64,000 nt of DNA from the NCBI GenBank assembly GCA_031265955.1, contig JAISBY010000010.1:124001-188000 (forward strand). Direction: 5' to 3'. The translations under genes and the position numbers were made by a program. This document shows, piece after piece, positions 54,137 to 64,000 of this stretch. This stretch comes from Mycoplasmataceae bacterium (lineage in GTDB: Bacteria > Bacillota_I > Bacilli_A > Mycoplasmatales > Mycoplasmoidaceae). Within the stretch, counting starts at the first letter, position 1. Every line of letters begins with the position of its first letter. The notes beneath the pieces are model-generated. The model ran no database searches and was not told where the DNA came from. It saw nothing but the letters and a program-made list of their open reading frames with translations.

Positions 54137-55477
54137 ATGTTTAAAACATTATTAAGTTCTATTGTTGCTAAACATTTCAAAAAGAAATTAGATAGTTGGA
54201 CTATTAAAGAAGAAGATGTTACTGAAGTATTGAAACAAATTCGAATTGCTTTATTAGATGCTGATGTCAATTTACTTGTTGTAAAAGAGTTCATAAAAAA
54301 TATTCGTCAAAAAGCTGTTGGTCGTGTAATTAACCAAGGTGAAGATCCTGAACAAGTATTATTAGCAATAATTAAAGATGAACTTGTTGATATCTTAGGA
54401 AAACACACTGAGACTGTTGATACCAACAAAAAACAAATTCGTATTATGATGGTTGGTTTACAAGGTTCTGGAAAAACTACAACCGCTGCCAAACTAGCTA
54501 ATTATTTCAAAACTAAATTTCAACGAAAACCACTTTTAGTAGCTTTAGATATTTATCGTCCTGCAGCAATTGACCAATTAGAAACATTAGCGAAAGAAAT
54601 CAATGCTGATTTCTTTCAAAAAGGTACACAGAACCCAATAGTTATCGCAAACCAAGCTTTAGAATTTGCTGAAAATAATCAGAACAATGTTATTATTTTT
54701 GATACTGCAGGCCGTTTACAAACTAATGATGAGCTAATGGAAGAACTTAAGGGTATTCGTAACCGTGTTAGTCCTGATGAAATACTACTAGTAGTGGATG
54801 CAATGAGCGGACAAGATGTCATAAATGTTGCGTCAGAATTTAATAAGAATTTAGATTTAACAGGCTTTGTAATCACCAAATTGGATTCAGATGCAAGGGC
54901 GGGCGCATCTTTATCTTTAACTCATTTGCTAAATGTTCCAGTTAAGTTTACCGGAGTTGGAGAACGCATTGGTTCACTTGACATATTTCATCCCGATCGC
55001 ATCGCTGACCGTATTTTAGGATTAGGCGATATAGTTACACTGGCTGAAAAAGCAACTGAAGTGTTAGATGAAGATAAAGCCAAAAAATCATTAGCACGAA
55101 TGTTAGCTGGTAAAATGGATTTTGAGGATTTGTTAGAGCAAATGAAGCAAATGTCAAAGCTAGGTTCAATGTCTACCATTACTAAAATGCTTCCAAATGC
55201 GCCAAAATTAACAGACGATAAATTGTTTGAAGCTGAGAAAAAAATGAAAACGTGACAAATTTTAATGACATCAATGACATTAAAAGAACGTCGTAATCCT
55301 GGTTTATTTAAAAAGTATCCTAACCGAAAAATTAGGGTAGTTAAAGGATCTGGTTGTAAACCAGACGATTTAAACAAGATGTTAGCTGAATGAGAAAAAG
55401 CTAAGAAAAAAATGTTTGAAATTGGTAGTATGATCCGGAACGGACGTAATCCTTTCAGCCAATTTGGCATTAAATAA
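54137..55477 (+). CDS. ffh: Signal recognition particle GTPase Ffh
   Basis: A 446-residue protein with N domain, G domain (GLQGSGKTTTAAKLA, DIYRPAA, DTAGRL, TKLDSDARAG) and a Met-rich M domain (about residues 300-440) that binds signal peptides and SRP RNA. It targets membrane and lipoproteins to SecYEG. Three TGA codons encode Trp, all in the M domain. It is followed by rpsP as in Bacillus. Confidence 0.97.
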
Positions 55478-55520
55478 ATACAATGCTATAAAGTATTTTT
55501 ACTATATACCCATATTTATA

Positions 55521-55526
55521 TATAAT
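55521..55526 (+). promoter_or_regulatory. -10 element before rpsP
   Basis: TATAAT, with an expected start near 55533. The leader holds a seven-codon ATG frame (55541-55564) that overlaps the TTG start of rpsP. Confidence 0.45.
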
Positions 55527-55557
55527 CTACGAACATTTTTATGAGCGAGGTAATAAA

Positions 55558-55956
55558 TTGGTAAAAATTAGATTAACTAGGTTGGGAAAACACAAAGCTC
55601 CTTTCTATCGTATTGTAGCGACTGATTCACGTACAAAACGTGACGGTAAGTATGTAGCATTGTTAGGAACATTTGAACCCAATGAAGGAATTGTTAAAAT
55701 TAAAAAAGATTTAGTGATTGACTTCCTATTGAAAGGAGCACAACCTACTGAAACAATTCTCAATATGTTGAAAGAGCAAAATATTTGATCAGACTATATA
55801 AAAACTAAAAAAGCAGTTAAGAAAAATAAGAGAAAATTAACAAAAAAACGTTACGCTGCTAAAAAAGCTAAAAAGGAAACTAAAAAAATTCTATTAGCTA
55901 AAAAAGTAACGGAATCAAAGAAGACTGAAGTTCCAAAATCAGAGGAAGCAAAATAA
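55558..55956 (+). CDS. rpsP: 30S ribosomal protein S16 with lysine-rich tail
   Basis: A 132-residue protein. Residues 1-80 are a normal S16 (VKIRLTRLGKHKAPFYRIV, DGKYVALLGTFEP). The C-terminal 50 residues are a Lys/Ala-rich basic tail not found in most bacteria. The start is TTG 55558, with GAGG eight bases upstream; no ATG gives the right N-terminus. One TGA encodes Trp. It heads rpsP-trmD-rplS; rimM, often between rpsP and trmD, is absent here. Confidence 0.93.
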
Positions 55957-55961
55957 TATTA

Positions 55962-56657
55962 ATGCATATTACTGTATTAACTTTATTTCCAAAGTTATTT
56001 GATAATTTTTTAAATCAATCAATTGTTAAAAAGATAATTGAAAAAAAAATAGTTAAAATTGATATCGTAAATTTTCGAAAATACTCAAAGCAAAAGACTA
56101 AAAGAGTTGATGATTATCAGTTCGGTGGTGGCCCAGGAATGGTTATTGCCTTACCATCAATTGTAACAGCGATTAAAAAATATCGAGTAGAGAATAGTAA
56201 GGTAATATTGCTTAGTCCACAGGGCAAAACATATACACAGGCAAAAGCTAAAGCCTATGCAGAACAAAAACATTTAATTCTTATTGCCGGGCATTACGAA
56301 GGTTTTGATGAAAGAATATTAAATTATGTTGATGAAGTAGTTTCTGTTGGTGATTACATACTAACTGGTGGTGAAATCCCGACAATGACAGTCATCGAAA
56401 CAGTTGTGAGGCTACTAGATAATGCTATCAATAAAAAGAGTTTACATAGCGAAACATTTGATGATAATCTATTGGATTATCCCGTTTACACAAAACCACT
56501 TGAATTTGAAGGATATCAAGTACCGAAAATATTGTTAAGTGGTAATCATCAACTAATTGAAAAATATCGCAAGGAAAAGCAAATTGAGAAAACAAAAAAA
56601 CACCGAAAGGATATATATAAAAAATATTTAAAGGAGCATAAATATGACAAAAATTAA
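55962..56657 (+). CDS. trmD: tRNA (guanine-37-N1)-methyltransferase
   Basis: A 231-residue SPOUT methyltransferase that prevents frameshifting at G37 of tRNAs. Conserved [32 protein letters not shown] and [11 protein letters not shown] form the knotted SAM site. It overlaps rplS by 14 bases, and the rplS ribosome-binding site AAGGAGC is inside trmD. Confidence 0.96.
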   Translation: MHITVLTLFPKLFDNFLNQSIVKKIIEKKIVKIDIVNFRKYSKQKTKRVDDYQFGGGPGMVIALPSIVTAIKKYRVENSKVILLSPQGKTYTQAKAKAYAEQKHLILIAGHYEGFDERILNYVDEVVSVGDYILTGGEIPTMTVIETVVRLLDNAINKKSLHSETFDDNLLDYPVYTKPLEFEGYQVPKILLSGNHQLIEKYRKEKQIEKTKKHRKDIYKKYLKEHKYDKN

Positions 56658-57000
56658 TAAAACAGCAATTCTTAGACGAATTGAAAAATCCCAAATGAGA
56701 GAAGATTTACCAGAGTTTCGAGCTGGTGATACTATTTCAGTTCATGTAAAAATTGTTGAAGGCAATAAAACACGTGTACAAAGATTTGATGGCATCGTTT
56801 TAAAAATAACAGGTAAAGGATTGTCTAGAACATTTATTATTCGTAAAGAGTCAAGTGGTATTGGTGTTGAAGAAACATTCTCATACCATTCTCCGCTTAT
56901 TGTGAAGATTGAAGTCGTTAAACGCGGAAAAGTTCGACGTGCTTATATTTCATATATGCGTGAGCGTTCAGGTAAATCTGCAAGAATTAAAACTAAATAA
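56644..57000 (+). CDS. rplS: 50S ribosomal protein L19
   Basis: A 118-residue protein of standard L19 length, at the 30S-50S interface. [25 protein letters not shown] and [15 protein letters not shown] are diagnostic. AAGGAGC lies seven bases before the ATG. Confidence 0.97.
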   Translation: MTKINKTAILRRIEKSQMREDLPEFRAGDTISVHVKIVEGNKTRVQRFDGIVLKITGKGLSRTFIIRKESSGIGVEETFSYHSPLIVKIEVVKRGKVRRAYISYMRERSGKSARIKTK

Positions 57001-57017
57001 TCGTACAATTATCGCTG

Positions 57018-58322
57018 ATGTCAACAAAGAAGACAAAAACCAAAACTATAGGGAAAATTGGAAATGTTCAGAAAAAGGGACATCATATTTTGTCTTTTAT
57101 ACATCATCACAAAGAAGTGTTACCGGAATCATTTGATATTGGTAGATTTGATTACATTCAGGTTAAAGCAGGAAATGTAAAATTTAAAACTTTATATGGT
57201 CGTAAGGCATTATGAAAAAGATATCTAATCGCTATCATTGTTGGTTTTGTAATGGGAACGGCTGCCCAATTTTTAATTAAAAATACAGGTTTATATAATT
57301 CTGGTTTGAGTGGAATCGTACAAGGGATTGCTCGTATTAGCGATACTTTTATGATAAAAAATAATGTTGATACTCAAACGGCAACATTAATATTTAATTT
57401 GTTATTCTGGGTACTGTACATTCTTATTAATATTCCCTTATTTATATTTGCGTATAAAAAAATTGGAAAAACATTTGCAAATTTAACGATGGTTTTTGTG
57501 ATTGTTAATAGTTTATGAGGTTTTACCTTGTCATACATTCCTGGAACTAGCGATGTTTTTCTATTTGGAAATACATTAGCCGAAGGTTCGGGTCATGCTT
57601 GAGATCCGTCTGATAATGTTTTTGTTAAAAATTCTATTTATAACATTCCCTTTTGATACAAACCTTCTGGCTCAAATCCTGAGATTATTTTTAATCCAGA
57701 TTATGATCCATATAAGGCAGTTTTACTTTTTGTTTATGCGATTATTTTTAGTTTAATTTCATCTGTCGGTTATACCGTTTTATATATCGTTGGTGGTTGT
57801 AGCGCTGGCGGAGATTTTATTTCTATTTATCAGTCGTCAATTAAACATAAACCATTAGGTACGTTTATGATTATTGTTAATTCATCAATGTTATTCATTG
57901 GTTTTGTTATCGGTTCTTATGTTTCTGGCGGAATTGTTGACTCACAAGGTTTTGCATTTCCGTTTTTCCTTTCAGCAAATTTAATTGCTTCATTCTTGTA
58001 TGTAGTTCTTTTTGGTATTCTTATAAATCATTTATATCCGTTGCACAAATTTGTCAAGGTGGAAATAATTAGCGAAAAACTATATGAAATTAGAGACCAA
58101 TTATTTGCTTCTAATTTTACTCACTCAATGACTATCTCTAAGGGGGTTGGCGCATACTCAATGAAAGAAAAAGATATTTTATGAACCATATGCATGTATA
58201 TTGAAACTGCCAATTTAGTACGTCACATTCACAAAATTGATCCAAAAGCATTAACGATTGTAACTGATGTAAAAACAATTGATGGTTTTATGAAAATATA
58301 TCGTCAAGGTTCGATAGATTAA
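57018..58322 (+). CDS. YitT-family membrane protein (DUF161/DUF2179)
   Basis: A 434-residue protein. The polar N-terminus (about 65 residues) is followed by five or six membrane segments with the YitT motif GGCSAGGDFISIY and a cytoplasmic DUF2179 domain (about residues 345-425, ISEKLYEIRDQLF, MSISKGVGAYS-like, TDVKTIDGF). Six TGA codons encode Trp. The biochemical function of the family is unknown. It stands between rplS and rbgA, interrupting the rplS-ylqF order of Bacillus. Confidence 0.85.
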
Positions 58323-58325
58323 AAT

Positions 58326-59123
58326 ATGGCAATTAATTGATTTCCTGGTCACATGGCTAAAACCCTGCGTGATATACAATCTATCAAAAATGTTGATGTA
58401 ATCATTGAAGTGGTTGATGCAAGAGCTATTCAGACTTCTATTAACAAAGAATTAACTAAAACCTTTAACAAACCCAAACTAGTAGTTGCTTTAAAAAGCG
58501 ATTTATCTGATATTTCTGACATAGAAACCACTGATAATTTGCTGCTTGGTTCAATTAAAAATAGAAAATTTAAAAATCAAGTTATTCAAGCCTTGGATAA
58601 TATTTTTTTAACTAAAAAGCAACAACTTAAATCAAAAGGTTTAATTCATCCACAATTCTATGGGCTTGTAATAGGCTTACCAAACGTTGGTAAGTCATCA
58701 CTAATAAATTTCCTAGGCACTAAAACTAAAATGGTAACTGCTAATTTACCTGGTGTCACTAAAAACCGTCAATTAGTAAAAATTAACGACGAGTATTTTC
58801 TTTATGATACTGCAGGAGTGCTTCACAAAAGAATACATAATGACATTGATGGTTATAAGCTTGCGCTTATTGGTGCTATCAAAAAAGAGATATTGCCTTT
58901 ATCTGATGTGGTGCAATGAGGATATTCATATTTAAGACGAAATTATCCACATTTACTTCTACCTAATACCAATAATTTAAATTTTGTTAGTTACATTGAA
59001 ACAATATGTAATAAATATAAATTTTTTAAAAGTAATTTAGAAATGGATTCTGAACGAGGAATTAATTTTCTTTACAATAGTTGGATTAATAATCTAAAGG
59101 TGAATTATGAAAAAGAAAATTAA
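58326..59123 (+). CDS. rbgA: Ribosome biogenesis GTPase RbgA (YlqF)
   Basis: A 265-residue circularly permuted GTPase acting in late assembly of the 50S subunit. It starts NWFPGHMAK, then VDAR, the G4-like ALKSDL, then G1 GLPNVGKSS, G2 and G3 DTAG. Two TGA codons encode Trp, one in the N-terminal NWFPGHM signature. It overlaps rnhB by 17 bases. Confidence 0.94.
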
Positions 59124-59748
59124 TATGTATGCCTTTGAAAATAAATATCGTTTGAAAGGCTATAAAAAAATTGTTGGACTTGATGAAGCGGGTGGAGGGT
59201 CATGAGCTGGACCATTGGTTGTGGGTGCGGTTATATTGCCAACTAATTACCATAATGATGAAATAAATGATTCCAAGCAGCTATCAATTCAAAAAAGAGA
59301 ACAACTCTACGATGAAATCATAAAAAACGCATTGGATTATTCTATTATTTTTATCGAGCCCAATGAAGTAGATAAATTAAACCCTAAAATGGCTTCAATT
59401 ACCGGAATGAAACGTGCCATTGATGATTTGAGAATTAAGCCCGATGTTGCTTTGATAGATGCTGAGGTAATTGAAAGTAAAATTGAAACCAAATCAATTA
59501 TTAAGGGGGATGAAAAATCAATTTCCATCGCCGCCGCTAGTATTCTGGCGAAAGTTTCACGTGACCGTTATATGAAAAAAATGGATAAACAATATCCTCA
59601 ATATCATTTTGGGAAACATAAAGGATACGGAACAATGGAACATTTAAAAATTCTTAAAAAATATGGTCCAATTAAAAATTTTCATAGATACTCTTACAAA
59701 CCTATTCAAAAAATGTTAAATATATCAAGTAAAACAAAATCGTTATAA
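59107..59748 (+). CDS. rnhB: Ribonuclease HII
   Basis: A 213-residue enzyme removing RNA from RNA-DNA hybrids. GLDEAGGGSWAGPLVVGAV is the N-terminal active site, with Asp and Glu kept. LIDAEV and DEKSISIAAASILAKVSRD carry the other acidic residues. The GRG motif that recognises the RNA-DNA junction reads GGG. AAAGGTG lies five bases before ATG 59107, inside rbgA. One TGA encodes Trp in the motif. The order rbgA-rnhB is as in Bacillus. Confidence 0.9.
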
Positions 59749-59780
59749 TTACCAAATACTATTTTCAAGGAAACCAAATA

Positions 59781-60446
59781 ATGAAATCTACAATTAAGAA
59801 AATATCTAATATCAATGTTGAAAAAGAAGAAGTAATTAAATCTTTAAGAGTTGATCGCAGCATAGTTGAAATGCATATGAAGCGTTTAACAGAGTTATTT
59901 AAAACAGATACTCCACAACAAATTGGCCAGAAGCTTCAAAATATTATTATTCGCGATAATTTGTTTAATGTAATTATGGAAGAAGTGGCTAGAAATTATG
60001 AAGTTACATTCGATGAAGCAGAACTTAAAGATGTTATAAAACGTTTAGAACCGCAATTTCAAGGTAGAGATGAAAAAGTTATTACTGAAATTGCTAAAAA
60101 AGTAATTACTAAAACATTGATTTTCCAAGAAATTGCAAAAGAGTGAAAAATTAATGTCAATGATCAAGAAGTTAATGATTCTTTGGAGCAATATTATAAA
60201 TTTAGCAACGAACCAATCCGCGCATACAAGGAAGATAAAACAAAATTTGAAGGCATTAGAAACGTAATGCTAGAAGAAAAAATTGCTAATGAACTAATTC
60301 GTCGTTTTTCTAAAATTCGTTTAGATCATGAGGCAATTTTAAAACAATTTCAAGATGCTGCTAAAAGGCAACAAGAAGCAGCAACTACTAAAACAAAAGT
60401 AGAAGAAACTAATACAACAAAACCAAAAGAAGAAACAAAGAAATAG
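59781..60446 (+). CDS. Trigger-factor C-terminal-domain-like chaperone
   Basis: A 221-residue helical, charged protein. Its sequence resembles the SurA-like C-terminal arm domain of trigger factor (INVNDQEVNDSLEQYY, LEEKIANELIRRF), the substrate cradle. The ribosome-binding N-terminal domain and the FKBP prolyl isomerase domain are missing. The C-terminal 30 residues are Gln/Thr/Lys-rich and disordered-looking. It may be a stand-alone holdase working on nascent chains; full-length trigger factor may exist elsewhere. It is one base from the convergent rnjA. One TGA encodes Trp. Confidence 0.7.
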
Positions 60447-60447
60447 A

Positions 60448-62139
60448 TTAAATATCAAAAACTGTTGTTCTTACTAACGGCTTTTTCTTTTTATTTTTTC
60501 AAATAAAAAATCCTGTAGTGTTTTCGGCAATTCTTCGAATTTCATTATTGTTAATGTTGTAGTCTTTACGTTTCATCGCTGCCTCAACATTGTCTTTAAT
60601 TGAATAAGCAATTTTAGTAATTAAGGGAGCTGAAGTTTTTGCATAAAACGATCCCCTCGTAGAAATAACAGGTAATTCGGTAATTTTTTTATTAGCACGA
60701 TCAATTAACATAGTTACATTAAAAACACCATCTTGAGATAATATTTTGCGATATTTTAATACGCCTGTAGAATCTGAATTAATTTTGTTTCCATCTACAT
60801 AAACTTCACCACTATCAATGAATTGTTCGGTTGGTGACACAACATGATCAAGCAATTGAACTTTTTGTCCGTTAACCACTTGGATGACATTATTTTCGTT
60901 GATGCCTGATTCAATTGCATTATTTTTTAGCGATTTTAACATTTTATATTCACCATGAATTGGAATAACATATTGGGGGTTAATTAATTTGAACATTAAT
61001 TGTTGTTCTTGTTGTGTAGCATGTCCAGAAGCGTGAATTTTACGACTAGGAGTATTTTGAATAATAGTCATGCCTGTTTTATACATTTTATTAACAAGTT
61101 GTTCGACAGCAACATAGTTACCAGGAATTGGATTAGAAGACAAAATTAATGTATCTGTTGGTTTCAGAGTAATTCAATTATGTTTGCCATTAGCCATTTG
61201 ACTCAACGCTGCCATTTCTTCGCCTTGTGAACCTGTTGACAATATAAGAACTTCCTCGTCTTTATATTGATTAACATCTCGCGATTCAATAAAACACGAT
61301 TTGTTAACATTTAAAAAACCGACAGTAATAGATGTCTCTATGTTAGTTTCCATTGAACGACCACACAAGCAAATTTTACGTCCAGCTTTTATACCGATTT
61401 CAATTATTTCTTCAATTCGTCCTAAATTGGAGGCAAATGTGGAAATAATAATTCTTCCTTTGGCTTTTAAAATCAAACGGCGTAATTCATTGGTAATCAC
61501 TCTTTCGCTCATACTAAAACCTGGGGTATCTGCATTTGTTGATTCACATAATAGAACATCAATTTCTCGTCTACCAAAATCAGCCATTTTTAATATGTCA
61601 GATTCATCACCTTGAGTACAAAAATCAAATCTAAAATCACCAGTTGATACAATCTTACCGTTTGGTGTCTCTAAAAAAATTCCAAAAGCATCAGGAATAG
61701 AGTGACAAACCCTAAAAAATTCAATTTTAAAATATTTGGTATTTATTTTTGTATTATCATCATAATGTTCGAAATGAAACTGTAACAAATCTTTATGTTC
61801 TCTTAATTTTTTTTGAATTATTCCAGCAGTTAATTTAGATGCATAAATTCTTGGAATTGATAAAGTTTTTAACAAATATGGAATACCACCAATATGGTCT
61901 TCGTGTGCGTGAGTTACAATGAGAGCCTTGACTTTATCTTTATTTTCTACCAAATAATCAAACGGACAAATAATAGCATTTACTCCCAATAAGGTGCTTT
62001 CATCAGCAAATTTAATTCCACAATCAATGATAAAAAGCTCATTATCATGTTCAACGACATACATATTTTTTCCGATTTCTTCAATCCCGCCTAATGCATA
62101 GATGTATGTAGGTATTTTATTTATAGTGTTAGTTTCCAT
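60448..62139 (-). CDS. rnjA: Ribonuclease J1
   Basis: A 563-residue 5'-3' exo/endoribonuclease central to mRNA decay. Metal motif THAHEDHIGGIPYL (near residue 73), CHSIPDAFG, STGDFRFD, ESTNAD and the beta-CASP ASGHA are all intact, unlike the J2-like protein at 18594. TGA at 60499 encodes Trp and the true stop is TAA at 60448, adding 17 basic residues. It is followed upstream by def as in the Bacillus rnjA-def neighbourhood. Confidence 0.95.
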
Positions 62140-62157
62140 TTTTCCATTTTCCTTTAT

Positions 62158-62706
62158 TTAATATTTAATTCATTCTGGTTGAATATTTAATGGGTGGTTT
62201 TTATTGATGTGATCATAATATAGAACTCCAGATAAATGATCAATCTCATGTTGCAAGCATATTGCCAAAATTCCATCAGCATCAATAGTAATGTCCTTTT
62301 TATTTATCAAATCATAGGCTCTAATAATGATACGATTGCGACGTTTAACAATTCCTTCGTATTCAGTATCTACGCTTAGGCAGCCTTCGCCTTGTTCAAT
62401 ATATGCACAAACCATTGACTCAGAAATTATTTTAGGATTAGCAATCAAGTATTTATATTCTTTTTTATTGATATCAAAGTGAAGATATATCACTTTTTTT
62501 AATAATCCAACTTGTGGTCCAGCTAAAGCAATTCCAGCGCGTATTTTATATTTTTGTGTTTCCTTGTTATAACAAGCATCAATATAAGAAATCATACGAT
62601 TAATTAATTTTTGATCATCATTACTAACTGGTAAAATTAAATCAACTGTTTTTTTTCTCAACATTGGATCTGCATCGCTTAATAATCAAGATTTATTAGG
62701 TTCCAT
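62158..62706 (-). CDS. def: Peptide deformylase
   Basis: A 182-residue metalloenzyme removing N-formyl groups from nascent proteins. The three motifs are GIALAGPQVG, EGCLS and QHEIDHLSG, with metal ligands Cys, His and His. Reading two TGA codons as Trp moves the start to ATG 62706 (MEPNKSWLLSDADPMLR) and the end to TAA 62158; the N-terminal pattern matches other Gram-positive deformylases. Confidence 0.94.
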
Positions 62707-62791
62707 TTTATGAAAATAAATTATATATTCCGAATAAGTTGACTACATTATAGTAAAAAATGGTAAAAAAGAATAATTTTAAATAGTTTTG

Positions 62792-64000
62792 CTAAGCTTT
62801 AGACTTACTACGTTTTAAATATTTGCGCAAATATTCAGCTGTATATGAAATATCAGTTTTAGAAATCAATTGTTCCGGCGTGCCAGTTGCAATTATTTTT
62901 CCACCTAGTTCACCACCTTCTGGTCCTAAATCAATAATGTGATCTGCACATTTAATTAATTCAAAATTATGTTCAATGACAATCACCGTTGCGCCGTGGT
63001 CAACAATTCGATTTAAAACATTAATTAAATTCCCAATATCATGAGTATGCAAACCGGTTGTTGGTTCGTCAAGAATTAGCAAGGTGTTGTTAGAAGCGCG
63101 TTTTTGTAAGAATTTTGCTAATTTAATTCGTTGTGCTTCACCACCTGATAATTTAGTGGCGGGGGTTCCGAGTTTTATGTAACCTAAACCAACATCGTTC
63201 ATTAATTCCAATTTATGGCGAATGTTAGGAATGTTTTTAAAAAAATCTAAAGCCTCCACGACGCTCATTTCTAATACATCATAAATAGATTTGCTTTTGT
63301 ATTTGATAGCAAGTGTCTCGTCGTTGTATTTTTTGCCATTACATTCACTACAAGTGATGTACACATCTGGTAAAAAATGCATTTCAATACGAATGACCCC
63401 ATCTCCTCAACATTTTTCACAACGGCCTCCGGGAACATTAAACGAAAATCTTCCTTTGGTGTAACCACGAGCCTTTGCTTCTGGTAACAAAGCGAATAAT
63501 TCTCTAATGTCATCAAACACACCTACGTAAGTTGCTGGATTACTTCTTGGTGTTCTACCAATTGGTTCTTGTGATACTAAAATCAATTTATCTAAACCAT
63601 TGATACCTACTAATGATTTAATTGGTGGAGCACTAACAAACGGCATAAACAACATTTTTTGAATGTTCTTAGCCAGTGTCTCATTAATTAGAGTTGATTT
63701 ACCGCTGCCAGACACGCCTGTAACTACAATAAACTTTCCCAAGGGAAAGACAACTTCTAAATTCTTAAGGTTATGTTCGTTAGCACCTTTCAAAATAATT
63801 TTTTGACCATTACCTGAACGACGTGATTTAGGAATTGGAATATTAAGCTCACCACTCAAATATTTCCCGGTTAATGAATTGGGATTTTTCATAACTTCTT
63901 TTGGTGAACCAATTGCTACAACTTTTCCGCCGAATTCACCTGCACCTGGTCCAATATCAACGATGTAATCACTATTAAGCATTGTGTCTTCATCATGTTC
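62792..64000 (-). CDS. uvrA: UvrA, excinuclease ABC subunit A, C-terminal part
   Basis: The last about 402 residues of UvrA; the 5' part is beyond the right edge. The second ATPase has Walker [10 protein letters not shown], the zinc finger CEKC...CSEC, signature [12 protein letters not shown], Walker [13 protein letters not shown] and switch EHN. UvrA finds bulky DNA lesions and loads UvrB for nucleotide excision repair. TGA encodes Trp in the zinc-finger region (CEKCWGDG). The 85 bases up to def show no gene. Confidence 0.96.

Noticed and set aside
60450-60495. Terminator between the trigger-factor-like gene and rnjA
   Set aside because: Only a weak five-base stem (CTGTT/AACGG) before the T-run, and the bases are coding for the rnjA C-terminus.

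Overview
The window reads as a wall-less Mollicutes chromosome (Mycoplasma-like). TGA sits in frame at conserved Trp positions in nearly every gene, including the active-site surroundings of housekeeping enzymes, so translation table 4 applies and all coordinates below read through TGA. Base composition is AT-rich (roughly one third G+C by eye), genes are tightly packed with many TAATG overlaps, and no peptidoglycan genes are seen. Bacillus-type gene neighbourhoods survive: rnjB-ftsK, rnjA-def, mnmG-rsmG-parA, ffh-rpsP-trmD-rplS-rbgA-rnhB. Superoxide reductase, fumarase, threonine dehydratase, GH38/GH1/GH15-like glycosidases and leucine-rich-repeat surface proteins suggest a host- or gut-associated, low-oxygen glycan user; species not determined.

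Layout. 1-372: start of a surface protein. 401-7521 (minus): sugar operon with lipoprotein, fructose-family PTS EIIBC, small membrane protein, GH38 alpha-mannosidase, EIIA and ROK kinase. 7656-9482 (minus): LRR surface protein 1, divergent from a GH1 6-phospho-glycosidase (9695-11206). 11322-14178: coiled-coil protein, lipid kinase, sirtuin, PHP phosphoesterase. 14179-18393 (minus): MarR regulator plus heterodimeric ABC exporter. 18594-22231: RNase J2-like and FtsK-like proteins, both without catalytic residues. 22235-25967: fumC, rpsO, LRR surface protein 2. 25972-37307: lepA, ppa, rpe, ktrAB, gmk, rlmN, threonine dehydratase, rlmB, cysS. 37401-43476: ABC-2 transporter, lipoprotein and YhgE/Pip-like protein. 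43486-49290: ligA, polytopic membrane protein, tRNA-Gly, a broken GH15-like lipoprotein, superoxide reductase. 49441-64000: small-RNA candidate, then translation/secretion/RNA-decay housekeeping genes to a partial uvrA.

Most notable: (1) the two LRR surface genes share a homologous leader of about 155-190 nt: a 5' block GTTTATGAGAGA, a helix enclosing a variable loop, a terminator hairpin and a conserved block after the terminator. In one copy the variable loop is a 19-unit AC microsatellite. It looks like an undescribed attenuator family for surface proteins. (2) Runs of 7-9 G, striking in an AT-rich genome, lie in a MarR gene next to its ABC exporter, in the promoter spacer and the ATPase gene of a second ABC system, in a broken GH15-like gene and in a surface-protein gene: probable phase-variation loci. 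(3) Many genes have TATAAT placed 6-7 nt before ATG or GTG, implying widespread leaderless mRNAs. (4) An adjacent RNase J2/FtsK pair keeps its fold but has lost its catalytic motifs.
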